From assembly GCA_035570275.1 (NCBI GenBank), contig DATMNI010000435.1, forward strand, positions 1-27,466: 27,466 bases of DNA, read 5' to 3'. Position 1 is the stretch's first letter; each line of letters starts with the position of its first letter. This document shows positions 8,204 through 15,402 of the stretch, piece by piece. This DNA comes from DATMNI01 sp035570275 (GTDB taxonomy: Bacteria > Acidobacteriota > Terriglobia > Bryobacterales > Bryobacteraceae). The notes below the pieces were generated by a model. The model had not been told where the DNA came from. It searched no databases and saw only the letters and a program-made list of their open reading frames with translations. The position numbers and the translations under genes are program-made.

Positions 8204-8814
8204 CTGGAGTACCGGTGACCCGCCTCGGCATTCTGCTTTCCGGCCGTGGCTCCAACTTCGAGGCGATCGCCCGCAACATCGCCGTCGGCGCCATCGATGC
8301 GTCAATCGCCGTCGTGATCGGCAACCGCCCGGAGGCGCGCGGCCTGGAAACGGCCCGCCGCCTGGGCCTGAACGCATTGTCGATTCCGTCCAAGGGGCTG
8401 GACCGCGAAGTTTACGACCGCATGCTGCTGGAGGAACTCGACCGGCATCAGGTGGGCCTGGTCTGTCTGGCGGGCTTCATGCGGCTGCTGAGCGCGCGCT
8501 TCATCCGCCAGTTCCCGAACCGGATCTTGAACATTCACCCGTCGCTGCTGCCCGCCTTTCCCGGACTGGACGCGCAGCACCAGGCGCTGGACCACGGCGT
8601 CAAGATTACCGGGTGCACGGTGCACTTCGTGGACGAAGAACTGGACGCCGGGCCGATCGTAATTCAGGCTGCGGTGCCGGTGCTGGACGAGGACACGTTG
8701 GAAACCCTGTCGGAGCGCATCCTGCGCGAGGAGCACCGGATCTATTCCGAGGCCATCCGGACGGTAATCGGCGGCCGGTATCGGATTGAGGGGCGGCGGG
8801 TGGTAATGACCTAA
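8200..8814 (+). CDS. purN: Phosphoribosylglycinamide formyltransferase
   Basis: At 204 residues this is normal PurN length. RLGILLSGRGSNFEAIA is the phosphate-binding N-terminus, GLVCLAGFMRLLS and NIHPSLLPAFPGLDAQHQAL contain the catalytic Asn-His pair, and GCTVHFVDEELDAGPI carries the folate-site Asp. The enzyme transfers the formyl group of 10-formyl-tetrahydrofolate to GAR in purine synthesis. It is coupled to purM by ATGA. A GTG at 8215 directly before RLGILLSG is an alternative start that would remove five residues. No gene follows on this strand for 400 bp. Confidence 0.96.
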   Translation: MTGVPVTRLGILLSGRGSNFEAIARNIAVGAIDASIAVVIGNRPEARGLETARRLGLNALSIPSKGLDREVYDRMLLEELDRHQVGLVCLAGFMRLLSARFIRQFPNRILNIHPSLLPAFPGLDAQHQALDHGVKITGCTVHFVDEELDAGPIVIQAAVPVLDEDTLETLSERILREEHRIYSEAIRTVIGGRYRIEGRRVVMT

Positions 8815-8964
8815 GGAGCATGATCGGAAGTGTGGAGCGTAAATCCGTCGGACCAACAGGCCGGCGGTCCGTACTCGCCGCGAGGCGTTCATTCAAGAAG
8901 TGAGCGTCAAGACCCGCGCCGCTCTTATGACCCCCTCGCTGGTCGTCGCGATCCTCCCGCGGCA

Positions 8965-9003
8965 GCGGGGCGATTTGAACGCCCGCCCCTGCGCCCAAGG
9001 CAG
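8965..9003 (-). pseudogene. tRNA-Pro fragment (anticodon arm through T arm)
   Basis: This stretch matches the intact tRNA-Pro at 10571-10647, in the same orientation. 21 bases across the T arm are identical, then there is a 2-nt gap in the variable region, then 17 identical bases of the anticodon arm including TGG. The D arm and 5' acceptor strand are absent, and the 3' acceptor is degenerate. A partial copy of a tRNA 3' portion in direct orientation is the classic footprint of an element that integrated at the tRNA. The surrounding 8815-9225 has no other gene I can support; the frames there do not resemble proteins. Confidence 0.65.
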
Positions 9004-9206
9004 CGATATTGGTTCCGACCGCTCCATCGTCGTTCGCGAATTCCTAACGTTTTACAACAATCCGGGGAATCTGCTTTCGCTCAATCAGGAACCCCGGCGG
9101 AGGGAGAAGATCCAGTTCGGACACAGTTTCGACACAGCGGAAAAGCAGGGGCGTGAGCTCTGGTTTGTGCCCGCCTCAACGTCGGAACGCCACAACAGGG
9201 TCAAAT

Positions 9207-9225
9207 AGGGCGTTACACTCGCCCT
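9207..9225 (+). promoter_or_regulatory. Hairpin abutting a start codon
   Basis: AGGGCG (9207-9212) and CGCCCT (9220-9225) form a perfect stem with a 7-nt loop, extendable by one T-A pair. It ends directly at the ATG of the secreted protein at 9226, where the ribosome site should be; no Shine-Dalgarno is visible. It may limit translation or be an operator. Confidence 0.35.
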
Positions 9226-9660
9226 ATGAGTACGTCGCAGATGACTGCGTGTCTCGGCACAACCGTTCTGTTACTTCTCGCTGTCGCGAATGGCCACTCC
9301 AGCGAAGGTGCAACAGGCCGCTTCGAGGTATATTGCGATGGCGTCGGGTTATCTTTGGCGAAAGTTGACGGCGCACCCGCGCCAAGAAAGCTGCTCTTGT
9401 TTTTGTACACGGGCTTTCCAGGTGTTTCCTATGTGCCGAAGGACGAGTGGAAAGATGTCAAGGTCTATCGCAATGGCTGTGCCGCAGATGGAAAATGCGA
9501 AGTCCTGGCGCACGGGAGAATCCGGTTGGATAACGAAATTACGCCTGATAGCCGACACGTCTCGGGGGGATACGAAATCGATTTCACTGGCCAACATCTA
9601 CATGGCACGTTTACGGCAGAACGGCGCCGCTACAAGCACCCTCCGCGAATTTGCGAGTGA
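9226..9660 (+). CDS. Secreted hypothetical protein with conserved-looking cysteines
   Basis: I do not recognise this 144-residue protein. It has a credible signal peptide (residues 1-24, core TTVLLLLAVANG) followed by a mature domain with beta-rich, charged sequence. The mature part has four cysteines, in EVYCDG, RNGCAADGKCEV and the C-terminal RICE, which suits two disulfides in an exported protein. It lies between the tRNA-Pro fragment and the broken DUF5615 gene and has lower GC than the purine genes, which fits accessory DNA. A signal peptide plus cysteine pairing is my main reason to call it coding rather than chance. Confidence 0.6.
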   Translation: MSTSQMTACLGTTVLLLLAVANGHSSEGATGRFEVYCDGVGLSLAKVDGAPAPRKLLLFLYTGFPGVSYVPKDEWKDVKVYRNGCAADGKCEVLAHGRIRLDNEITPDSRHVSGGYEIDFTGQHLHGTFTAERRRYKHPPRICE

Positions 9661-9710
9661 GTTGAGGGGGGCCCGCATCCGATTCCACCTGTCTGTGAAA
9701 AAGCGGGCCA

Positions 9711-10060
9711 TCAGAGGGGGAGCCACTCCATTCGGTTCACCCACTCCTCCGCTTCGATGAGGTGCCAAATCAGCAGGAGGTCTTCGATCGCGTCGCGAAT
9801 CGGGACCTCATCGGGTACGAGAATCAAGCCCGTGCAATTGCGTTCCGCGACGGACTGGTCGAACCAGCGCGGCATTGTCGTCACATCGTGCGAGACCAGG
9901 ATAAGACGGACGAATGTGCAAGGTCCAGAACCTCCGGGTCCTTCATTCTCTCCGGAATCATCTCCTGCGGCAACGCGAAATCTATCGAAGGTTCTCGCAG
10001 CAGTAAACCCGACACGATCTTTTGATTGAAGTTGGCGTCCGCAAGGAAGCGGACTTTCAC
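9711..10060 (-). pseudogene. DUF5615 (PIN-like) toxin, frameshifted
   Basis: On the minus strand, GTG at 10060 opens VKVRFLADANFNQKIVSGLL, the N-terminus of DUF5615 PIN-like proteins with their first Asp pair. The frame reaches DPEVLDLA and then fails near 9910-9921. Two bases out, it resumes as LILVSHDVTTMP, then IRDAIEDLLLI and EEWVNRMEWLPL before TGA at 9711-9713, exactly the family's C-terminal half. The 350-nt span is not a multiple of three, so one indel separates the halves. The intact protein would be about 116 residues. The GTG overlaps the stop of the DUF433 gene, the normal arrangement of this toxin-antitoxin pair. It is probably inactive. Confidence 0.75.
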
Positions 10061-10374
10061 GAACGCCCTAAAGAGGCTTGCTCTTTAGCCTCGCGCAGCC
10101 GCTTTGCCAGAGGGTTGTCGGACTTCGGCTGTTCCCTTCGCAATGCGTCCCAACGTTGGTCCTGAGCTTTCAGGTACTCCTCGACCTTTTCCTTGTTTTC
10201 GAGGTAGAACGTGATCGCCCCCTAAATCCGGACGAAAGGATCCGCCATCGGAAAGGAGCGGAGAATGCCTTCCGGCGATTCGCCGTCCTGGAGTGCATGA
10301 ACAATGCTGTCGAGCGAAATTCGGGTGCCAGCGATGTAGTAGCCACCATCACGCTCCTCGACGTAGCTTTGCAT
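10057..10374 (-). pseudogene. DUF433 (VapB-like) antitoxin with an in-frame amber codon
   Basis: ATG at 10374 is preceded by GGAG at good spacing and begins MQSYVEERDGGYYIAGTR, the usual DUF433 start. The helix-turn-helix follows (SLDSIVHALQDGESPEGIL). The frame then meets TAG (10222-10224) at a place where relatives have Tyr in VYGAI-x-FYL. Beyond it, in the same frame, comes GAITFYLENKEKVEEYL and a charged tail ending at TGA 10057-10059. One base change, TAT or TAC to TAG, explains it. Truncation removes the C-terminal toxin-binding half. The partner toxin just downstream is also broken. An upstream in-frame ATG at 10422 is less likely as the start. Confidence 0.75.
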
Positions 10375-10570
10375 ATTCACGAACTCCAACGTCAGTTTAT
10401 CGGGCCTGGACGCAAGCGGCAACCTTCCGGGTAGTTGGACAAACCGTTCTGTCCGGGGTTCGGAAGACGCCGCTCCGCTCCTCCCTGGGAGGGTTGACGA
10501 CAGGAGGCAAAGGAACAGCGAAACCGATGGACCGCTACTCGATCAACTCTTTTGGATTCAGCAGGAGGTT

Positions 10571-10647
10571 TGGTCGGGGCGGGGCGATTTGAACGCCCGA
10601 CCCCCTGCGCCCAAGGCAGGTGCGCTACCAGGCTGCGCTACGCCCCG
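10571..10647 (-). tRNA. tRNA-Pro(UGG)
   Basis: The minus strand folds as a complete cloverleaf. The acceptor is CGGGGCG/CGCCCCG, the D arm GCGC-AGCCTGGTA-GCGC, the anticodon stem CCTGC/GCAGG with loop CTTGGGC (anticodon TGG), and the T arm GGGCG-TTCAAAT-CGCCC. Discriminator A is followed by an encoded CCA (10571-10573). It is 77 nt with CCA. A partial copy of its 3' region lies 1.6 kb away at 8965-9003. Confidence 0.96.
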
Positions 10648-10899
10648 ACATTTGCTGCTGTTTTGATTTTAAACCACTTTCTCAATTTGCGATACTGTCC
10701 GGCATCCGCAAATCGTGCCAAAACCCTCCGGCCGCGGCATCCGTGACAAAACCCATCAGTTGGGCCTCGCCGTGTCAAAACCCGGCCGTCCTGGTTCGGT
10801 TCAGCTCGGCAGCGCCTCCGTTTCATGCGCAGTTTCGTTTGCGAACACTCCGACATACTCCGAAAAACCCGCTTGCGCTAACAGGACTCCAAGCATAGA

Positions 10900-11184
10900 A
10901 TGTCACGCATGATCCAAACTCGCCTTTTCGCAGCCGTCCTCGGTGCCTCGCTACTGATTGGTGGCCTGGCACTCGCGCAACGACCGAAAGAGAACGTCTC
11001 CGGCGCGCGCCATCCCAATCTCGCGGCTGCCCAGCGGCTCAGCCAACAAGCCTATGAAAAGATTATCGCCGCGCAGGAGGCCAATGAATGGGACATGAAG
11101 GGTCACGCGCAAAAGGCCAAAAACTTACTGGATGAAGTCAACAACGAGTTGAAGCAGGCAGCCGAAGCGGCGAATCGCAAATAG
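10900..11184 (+). CDS. Small exported protein of unknown function
   Basis: The 94-residue protein has a signal peptide (LFAAVLGASLLIGGLALAQ, cut after ALA-Q) and a helical, charged mature part of about 65 residues (NLAAAQRLSQQAYEKIIAAQ, HAQKAKNLLDEVNNELKQAA). It contains no cysteine and looks like an amphipathic helical hairpin in the periplasm. I recognise the general type from acidobacterial genomes but no named family. ATG at 10900 and ATG at 10909 are both possible starts; the second places the signal peptide nearer the N-terminus. Nothing nearby suggests its role. Confidence 0.7.
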   Translation: MSRMIQTRLFAAVLGASLLIGGLALAQRPKENVSGARHPNLAAAQRLSQQAYEKIIAAQEANEWDMKGHAQKAKNLLDEVNNELKQAAEAANRK

Positions 11185-11430
11185 ATCCACTCCGGAAGCC
11201 CCGGGCAAGCGCCTTGACCTGCTCGTGCTGTTCAAGTGGTGCCAAATAGCCCGGCAAGCATTGCCTGCCAGGGCCTTTTCACAGGCAGATGGAGCGGTGT
11301 CTTGAGCCAAAAGTGCAGCCGCGGACCAAACCCCTGCGCGGCGTGCTGGAAGCGCCGGCGATGCTCCCGAACGTGGTCGGCTGGTGATGTCGATCATTCC
11401 AACGTGGCTTCCGATTTCAGTCGGCCCGTC

Positions 11431-12087
11431 TCATTTCACCGCCAGCCACGCCAGGAACAAGCCGTCGGGCTCCACATCTTCCCAGTAGGAGATCGAGCGG
11501 CTTTCCACCTCCCCGCAGTGCCGCTTCAAGATCCGCTCCAACTGGCTGCGCGTGAACCACTTCTCCCAATCGGGGGTGTTCAGTTTTCCCCACTGCTCGG
11601 CGTTCTTGTCGATAATCGCGATGCGCCCGCCGGGCTTCACAACCCGGCAGATCTCGCTGACGGCCCGATCGATCTCCACCGCATGTTCCAGCGATTCGGT
11701 GGCGTACGCGGCGTCGAAAAACCGGTCCTCGAACGGCAGTTCCGTCATGGACCCGGAGCGCGTGTGAATTCCCTCCGGGACGAAGCGCAGCATCTCTTCG
11801 GAAATATCCAGGCCCCAGATTTCGGCCTGCGGTTCCTGCTCCTGGAAGACCCGCGCAAACCGGCCCTTGCCGCATCCCACGTCAAGCACGCGCTTGCCCG
11901 CCATCTGGCCCAAATGCTCGCGAATCAGCTTTACGTGGTAGATGCGCGGATCGATGGTGGATGGGAAGTGCTCTTCGTCAGCCGCCGCCCGGTCGAACGA
12001 GGACTGGATGCGCGCCCGCAACTCCGGAGTCAGTTGCGTGCCCGGTTCCCTTGGTGCCGGGCCGGAAAACAACCGTTTCCAGTTCAA
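11431..12087 (-). CDS. Class I SAM-dependent methyltransferase (UbiE/type-11 family)
   Basis: This 218-residue protein has a Rossmann methyltransferase core. Motif I is VLDVGCGKGRFARVF (near residue 85), followed by the acidic strand end IWGLDISEEML that binds the ribose of SAM. FFDAAYATESLEHAVEID is motif IV, and VKPGGRIAIIDKN follows. This pattern is typical of Methyltransf_11 enzymes acting on small molecules or lipids; the substrate cannot be told. It begins 3 bp after the stop of the phosphofructokinase gene on the same strand, so the two are co-transcribed and perhaps coupled. The C-terminus (LFLAWLAVK) is complete. Confidence 0.88.
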   Translation of the reverse strand: MNWKRLFSGPAPREPGTQLTPELRARIQSSFDRAAADEEHFPSTIDPRIYHVKLIREHLGQMAGKRVLDVGCGKGRFARVFQEQEPQAEIWGLDISEEMLRFVPEGIHTRSGSMTELPFEDRFFDAAYATESLEHAVEIDRAVSEICRVVKPGGRIAIIDKNAEQWGKLNTPDWEKWFTRSQLERILKRHCGEVESRSISYWEDVEPDGLFLAWLAVK

Positions 12088-12090
12088 GCC

Positions 12091-13275
12091 CTATGCCCGT
12101 GTGAGGAAGATCGGCAGGCCCAGCTTGTGGTCGTACACGGGGCGGTACCGGTCGGTGTTGTACATGGTGGCCACGTCCACCCGGCGCGGCCCCAGTTTCG
12201 GATCGGGGATCGCTTTCATGCCGTAGCACCCGTTGCTGATTGCGGTCATGAGACCGTGTTTGCCGTCCTGGATCGCGTCAATCGCCATACCCGCGAAAGT
12301 CGCCGCCACCATGCGGTCCACGAAGTCCGGGCTTCCGGAGCGCAAATCGTAGGTAAGGTCGCTGACCACGGTCTCGAAGTCCGTGACTTTCTTGATTTCC
12401 GAGCTCAGGTCTTCAGCCACGCTCATCTTCTTGCGGTGCCCGAAAGCGTCGGGTTCGCCATACTCCTTCACCTGGTAGCCTTCCCACTTGGCGCCTTCCG
12501 AAAGGATCGCCAGCGAATAGTTGCTCGGGTTGTTCGCCTTGTCGGTCACCAGCATTTCGATCAGTTTCTGCAGATCCACTTTGTGCTCCGGGATGCAGCA
12601 GCGCACACTGGTCACGTAGGCCGTGTACAGTGCCGTGTAACCCGCATCGCGCCCGAAGACGCGGAACAGGCCGATGCGTTCGTGCGAGCCAACCGTGGTC
12701 CGCTGCCGCTCGATGGCATCCATGGCGCGTGTGACGGCGGTCGAAAACCCGATGCAGTATTCGGTGTTTTGCACATCGTTATCCATGGTCTTCGGCACGG
12801 CAACCACTTTCATGCCCCGCCTGTCCAACTCCGCGGCGTAGCTCAGGGTATCGTCGCCGCCGATAGCGATCAAATAATCCAGACCCAGGGTTTCGATGTT
12901 CTTGAGCACCGCGTTGGTAACGTCGTACACGGTAGAGGTCACGCCGTTCTTGGTGGCCTCCTTGCTGGGAAATGTCTGCCCCCGCAGCACCTCTGGCAGC
13001 TTCGCCATCTTCGAGGGGTTGGTGCGGGAACTGTGCAGATAGGTGCCGCCCGTGCGGTCGATGGTGCGTGTGTTCTCGCGGTTCAGCGGCAGCACGTAGC
13101 GCGCGCGGCTGGCCGGGTCCTCCAGGTTGACGTGCGTCAGCCCTTCCCATCCCCGGCGAATGCCGATTACCGCGCTCTCAATTTCGCTGGCGCGGTAGAC
13201 CACCGTTTTGATCACGGAATTCAGACCCGGAACATCGCCGCCGCCCGTGAGAATGCCAATCCGTTTTCCAGCCAT
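12091..13275 (-). CDS. 6-phosphofructokinase, predicted PPi-dependent
   Basis: The 394-residue protein is a PfkA/Pfp-family enzyme, opening GILTGGGDVPGLNSVI. The phosphoryl-donor loop reads GGDDT (139-143) and the next motif PKTMDND (161-167). ATP-dependent enzymes have GGDGS and PGTIDND; the second Asp and the Lys are the accepted markers of pyrophosphate-dependent enzymes. The fructose-6-phosphate site is visible in GFSTAVTRAMDAIE and RTTVGSHERIG and in FRVFGRDAGYTAL. The predicted reaction is reversible PPi + F6P to F1,6BP, cytoplasmic. The start has a good Shine-Dalgarno (AAGGAG, six bases upstream). It heads a two-gene operon with the methyltransferase. Confidence 0.93.
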   Translation of the reverse strand: MAGKRIGILTGGGDVPGLNSVIKTVVYRASEIESAVIGIRRGWEGLTHVNLEDPASRARYVLPLNRENTRTIDRTGGTYLHSSRTNPSKMAKLPEVLRGQTFPSKEATKNGVTSTVYDVTNAVLKNIETLGLDYLIAIGGDDTLSYAAELDRRGMKVVAVPKTMDNDVQNTEYCIGFSTAVTRAMDAIERQRTTVGSHERIGLFRVFGRDAGYTALYTAYVTSVRCCIPEHKVDLQKLIEMLVTDKANNPSNYSLAILSEGAKWEGYQVKEYGEPDAFGHRKKMSVAEDLSSEIKKVTDFETVVSDLTYDLRSGSPDFVDRMVAATFAGMAIDAIQDGKHGLMTAISNGCYGMKAIPDPKLGPRRVDVATMYNTDRYRPVYDHKLGLPIFLTRA

Positions 13276-13600
13276 GATTGCTCCTTAACGATATGGTATC
13301 TTTCAGATCAGAAAGTCCCATTATAGAGGATGGCGGTGAGCGCCGGAGGCGGGGCCTGGAGGGTGCCTGGACAGTGCGGCCGGTCTCAAGCCGCCTACAA
13401 AGCCCGCGGCTTGTGAGGCGGGTTGCTAACCTGTTCGCGATGTGCGCCGGGGGCGCAGTAGGGCTGCCTGTGCTTTGCCGGTGGCTACGCCCCCAGCAGC
13501 GTCTAACACCGGCGGCCCTACCCACGTTGGCTCTACAGGCACCTGGCGCGCGTCCGCGCCATCGATCGTTACGCGCAGCCCTGGCGCGTGGCCGCGCGTA
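13276..13600. other. Intergenic stretch with short inverted repeats, no gene seen
   Basis: This 325-bp stretch lies between the divergent phosphofructokinase start and the peptidase pseudogene end. It holds GGTT-GCT-AACC (13421-13431), a short form of the palindrome at 2862 and 24756, and complementary GTAGGGC/GCCCTAC segments further right. No frame in it resembles a protein. Confidence 0.5.
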
Positions 13601-14171
13601 TCAGTTGCCAAACAGTGAGAAGCCATCCCAGCGGTCCACTGAAGCTGCGCGCCTTACCCCTTGTAGCAGCCTGCGAAGGCGCGGAGGGGACATTGACTCG
13701 AACCGATGCCATTCTTTGTACAGCGCGGACTGCCGCTGTTCCAGATCCGGGAATACGACGGAGCGGATGTGCTGCCAACTTGCCTTCGCCCGCTCGTCAG
13801 CCGTATTTCTGACACGCAATTCGAGCGCTCGGGCAGTCAGGAGTTGGGCATTGAATTCATGGACGATTTCCTGGATGTTCAGGTACACCGTCGTGTCGCA
13901 TTGCTCCCCGGCATCGTCAAAGCCTGGGTGGAGGATAGCGTGAGCATATTCGTGAAACAGGGCAATCTGGCGGAGGTGGGCGGGCTTTGCAAGCTAGGCG
14001 TTCCGCCGCCGCACTGATCGCTCGGCTGAAGAGCACGATCTCGCGCCTAGACGGATCGTATCGCCCGAGATACTCGTCGATGGGAATCGTCTCGGAGTCA
14101 GGTCGAACCAGCAGCGGTGGGTCTTCATCCGTTGCAACGCCACGTGGCTTGGCGGCAAAAGGGAGGTACAA
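13601..14171 (-). pseudogene. Zincin-like (HExxH) peptidase, frameshifted
   Basis: Two overlapping minus frames form one protein. The upstream part (to about 13990) reads PLLVRPDSETIPIDEYLG, then YDPSRREIVLFSRAI. Shifting by one base near 13980-14000, the frame continues HLRQIALFHEYAHAILHPG and then TTVYLNIQEIVHEFNAQLL, ending with TGA-free helical sequence to 13601. HEYAH is a zinc-peptidase HExxH motif set in the L-F-H-E-Y-A-H-A-x-L-H context of ImmA/IrrE-like and related metalloproteins. In the second frame a TAG lies immediately upstream, so the halves cannot be joined without an indel. The start is uncertain; TTG at 14171 and ATG at 14228 are both possible. It is divergent from the UPF0175 gene. 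The family is tentative. Confidence 0.55.
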
Positions 14172-14186
14172 TAATGACCAAAAGCG

Positions 14187-14432
14187 ATGCCGGTCACCAT
14201 TCCAGACGAAGTGCTTGCAGCAGCCCACATTAGCGGTCCCGAGCTAAAGCGGGAACTTGCTTTGACATTGTTCCAGCAGGAGCGTCTGACTCTTGGGCAG
14301 GCGAGCCGTCTCGCCGAGATGGGCCAACTGGCGTTCCAGGCCCTGCTGGCGGAGCGCCAGATTCCGATCCATTACGGAATCGAAGAGTTCCATGAAGATC
14401 TTCAGACTCTCCGCCAAATGGGTAGGCTCTGA
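14187..14432 (+). CDS. UPF0175-family antitoxin
   Basis: The 81-residue protein begins MPVTIPDEVLAAAHISGPEL, followed by LALTLFQQERLTLGQASRLA and the family's typical ending HYGIEEFHEDLQTLRQMGRL. UPF0175 proteins are small helix-turn-helix antitoxins, almost always followed by a DUF3368 PIN nuclease, as here. It would bind and silence that toxin and repress the operon. The stop TGA overlaps the toxin's presumed CTG start. A TACAAT at 14167-14172 could be the -10 box, although no good -35 is seen. The pair appears intact, unlike the other toxin-antitoxin pairs in the window. Confidence 0.88.
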   Translation: MPVTIPDEVLAAAHISGPELKRELALTLFQQERLTLGQASRLAEMGQLAFQALLAERQIPIHYGIEEFHEDLQTLRQMGRL

Positions 14433-14914
14433 TTGTTGTCTCCGACACGTCGCCGATCCTGAATCTCGCGCGGATCGGTCGTTTGGAACTTTTGGCATCG
14501 CTCTATGAGCAGGTTCTCATTCCCCCGGCAGTCTTGGCGGAATTGAGCGCTTCGAGGGGCGATTTCCCGGCGATCGACACTGCCCCCGTCTCATGGCTGA
14601 TGCTCGCCACTCCAAGAAACCAGGGCCACGTCCTTGAGCTCCGCGAAAATCTGGATGCTGGTGAGGCTGAGGCAATCGTCCTGGCGGTGGAACGTCAAGC
14701 GGAACTCTTGCTTGTCGATGAAAGACGCGGACGACGGATCGCCGAGGCACTGGGGCTGCGGATAACCGGTCTGCTCGGCGTTTTGGCCAACGCGAAGCGG
14801 GCTGGTCTGATTGAATTGGTAAGGCCGGTATTAGACGAATTGATCCGGAATGCCCGATTCTGGATCGGACCGGATCTCTACAAAGACGTGCTGTCCGAAT
14901 TGGGCGAGGGCTGA
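14429..14914 (+). CDS. DUF3368 PIN-domain toxin, apparent CTG start
   Basis: From CTG at 14429 the frame gives 161 residues. LIVVSDTSPILNLARIG carries the first catalytic Asp of the PIN fold, PPAVLAEL the second acidic residue, LDAGEAEAIVLA the third, and LLLVDERRGRRIAEALG the fourth. PIN toxins cut RNA in the cytoplasm until bound by the antitoxin. The first conventional start (ATG 14483) would delete the first strand and its catalytic Asp. The frame has a TAG two codons before CTG, so no upstream start exists. Translation from CTG, or from the adjacent ATT, coupled to the overlapping antitoxin stop is therefore likely. An ATG-to-CTG mutation weakening the toxin is the alternative. Confidence 0.82.
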   Translation: MIVVSDTSPILNLARIGRLELLASLYEQVLIPPAVLAELSASRGDFPAIDTAPVSWLMLATPRNQGHVLELRENLDAGEAEAIVLAVERQAELLLVDERRGRRIAEALGLRITGLLGVLANAKRAGLIELVRPVLDELIRNARFWIGPDLYKDVLSELGEG

Positions 14915-14953
14915 CGCGAATTCGCCCGTCTCAGCCCGCGGACCGCTAGCCCC

Positions 14954-15349
14954 TCACTTCTTCGGACTCAACTTCAAATTAAGAATCGCCTGCTTCCGCG
15001 AATCGAACGAACTCAGCGTCTTGGCGTCGCTCGAAGCGCCAGTCTTTTTATCCTCGGCCTTCAGCTTATAATCCACATCGGTGCCGAGTTCGTAGAAGTG
15101 GAAGATGCCGTCTTCTTTGGTGATGAACGAGCGGACCTGCAGAGTCTTCGTGTTCTCCAACTGCACCACGGCTCCTACCGCCGGGCTGTCGTCGGGATTG
15201 GTCACAGCGCCCTGCACGCTGCGGGTGGAAGCGTCGCCCTTCTTGGGTTTCCCCTGGGCGTACGTAGTTTGCGCAAAGCTCGCCGGAACGGACAACGCCA
15301 GAACCGACGACGCCAGGATCGCCATCAGAAGCAAACCGACCGCTTTCAT
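14954..15349 (-). CDS. Exported carboxypeptidase-regulatory-like domain protein
   Basis: The 131-residue protein starts after a strong Shine-Dalgarno (GGGGAGG). It has a signal peptide (MKAVGLLLMAILASSVLALS, cleaved near SFAQ). The rest is one beta-sandwich domain of the CarboxypepD_reg type: RSVQGAVTNPDDSPAVGAVV, QLENTKTLQVRSFITKEDG, then FHFYELGTDVDYKLKAED. Such domains usually sit at the N-terminus of TonB-dependent receptors in this group, but here the domain stands alone. The product is likely periplasmic or surface-attached, and its ligand is unknown. The Lys/Asp-rich surface may favour protein-protein contacts. Confidence 0.8.
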   Translation of the reverse strand: MKAVGLLLMAILASSVLALSVPASFAQTTYAQGKPKKGDASTRSVQGAVTNPDDSPAVGAVVQLENTKTLQVRSFITKEDGIFHFYELGTDVDYKLKAEDKKTGASSDAKTLSSFDSRKQAILNLKLSPKK

Positions 15350-15402
15350 GCGATCCTCCCCTGTGTTGGATGTGGCCGGACCCGGGTCCGTTTCATCGGA
15401 AT

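Noticed and set aside
8900..9208. 102-codon plus-strand frame
   Set aside because: It runs through the tRNA-Pro fragment and has no family resemblance, so it is not supported as a gene.
9757..10029. Overlapping plus-strand frames of about 90 codons
   Set aside because: They are shadows of the DUF5615 pseudogene on the minus strand, whose two halves match that family.
11236..13326. Very long plus-strand frame (696 codons)
   Set aside because: It lies antisense to the methyltransferase and phosphofructokinase genes, which have clear family motifs. High GC makes long antisense frames common, and its translation has no recognisable domain.
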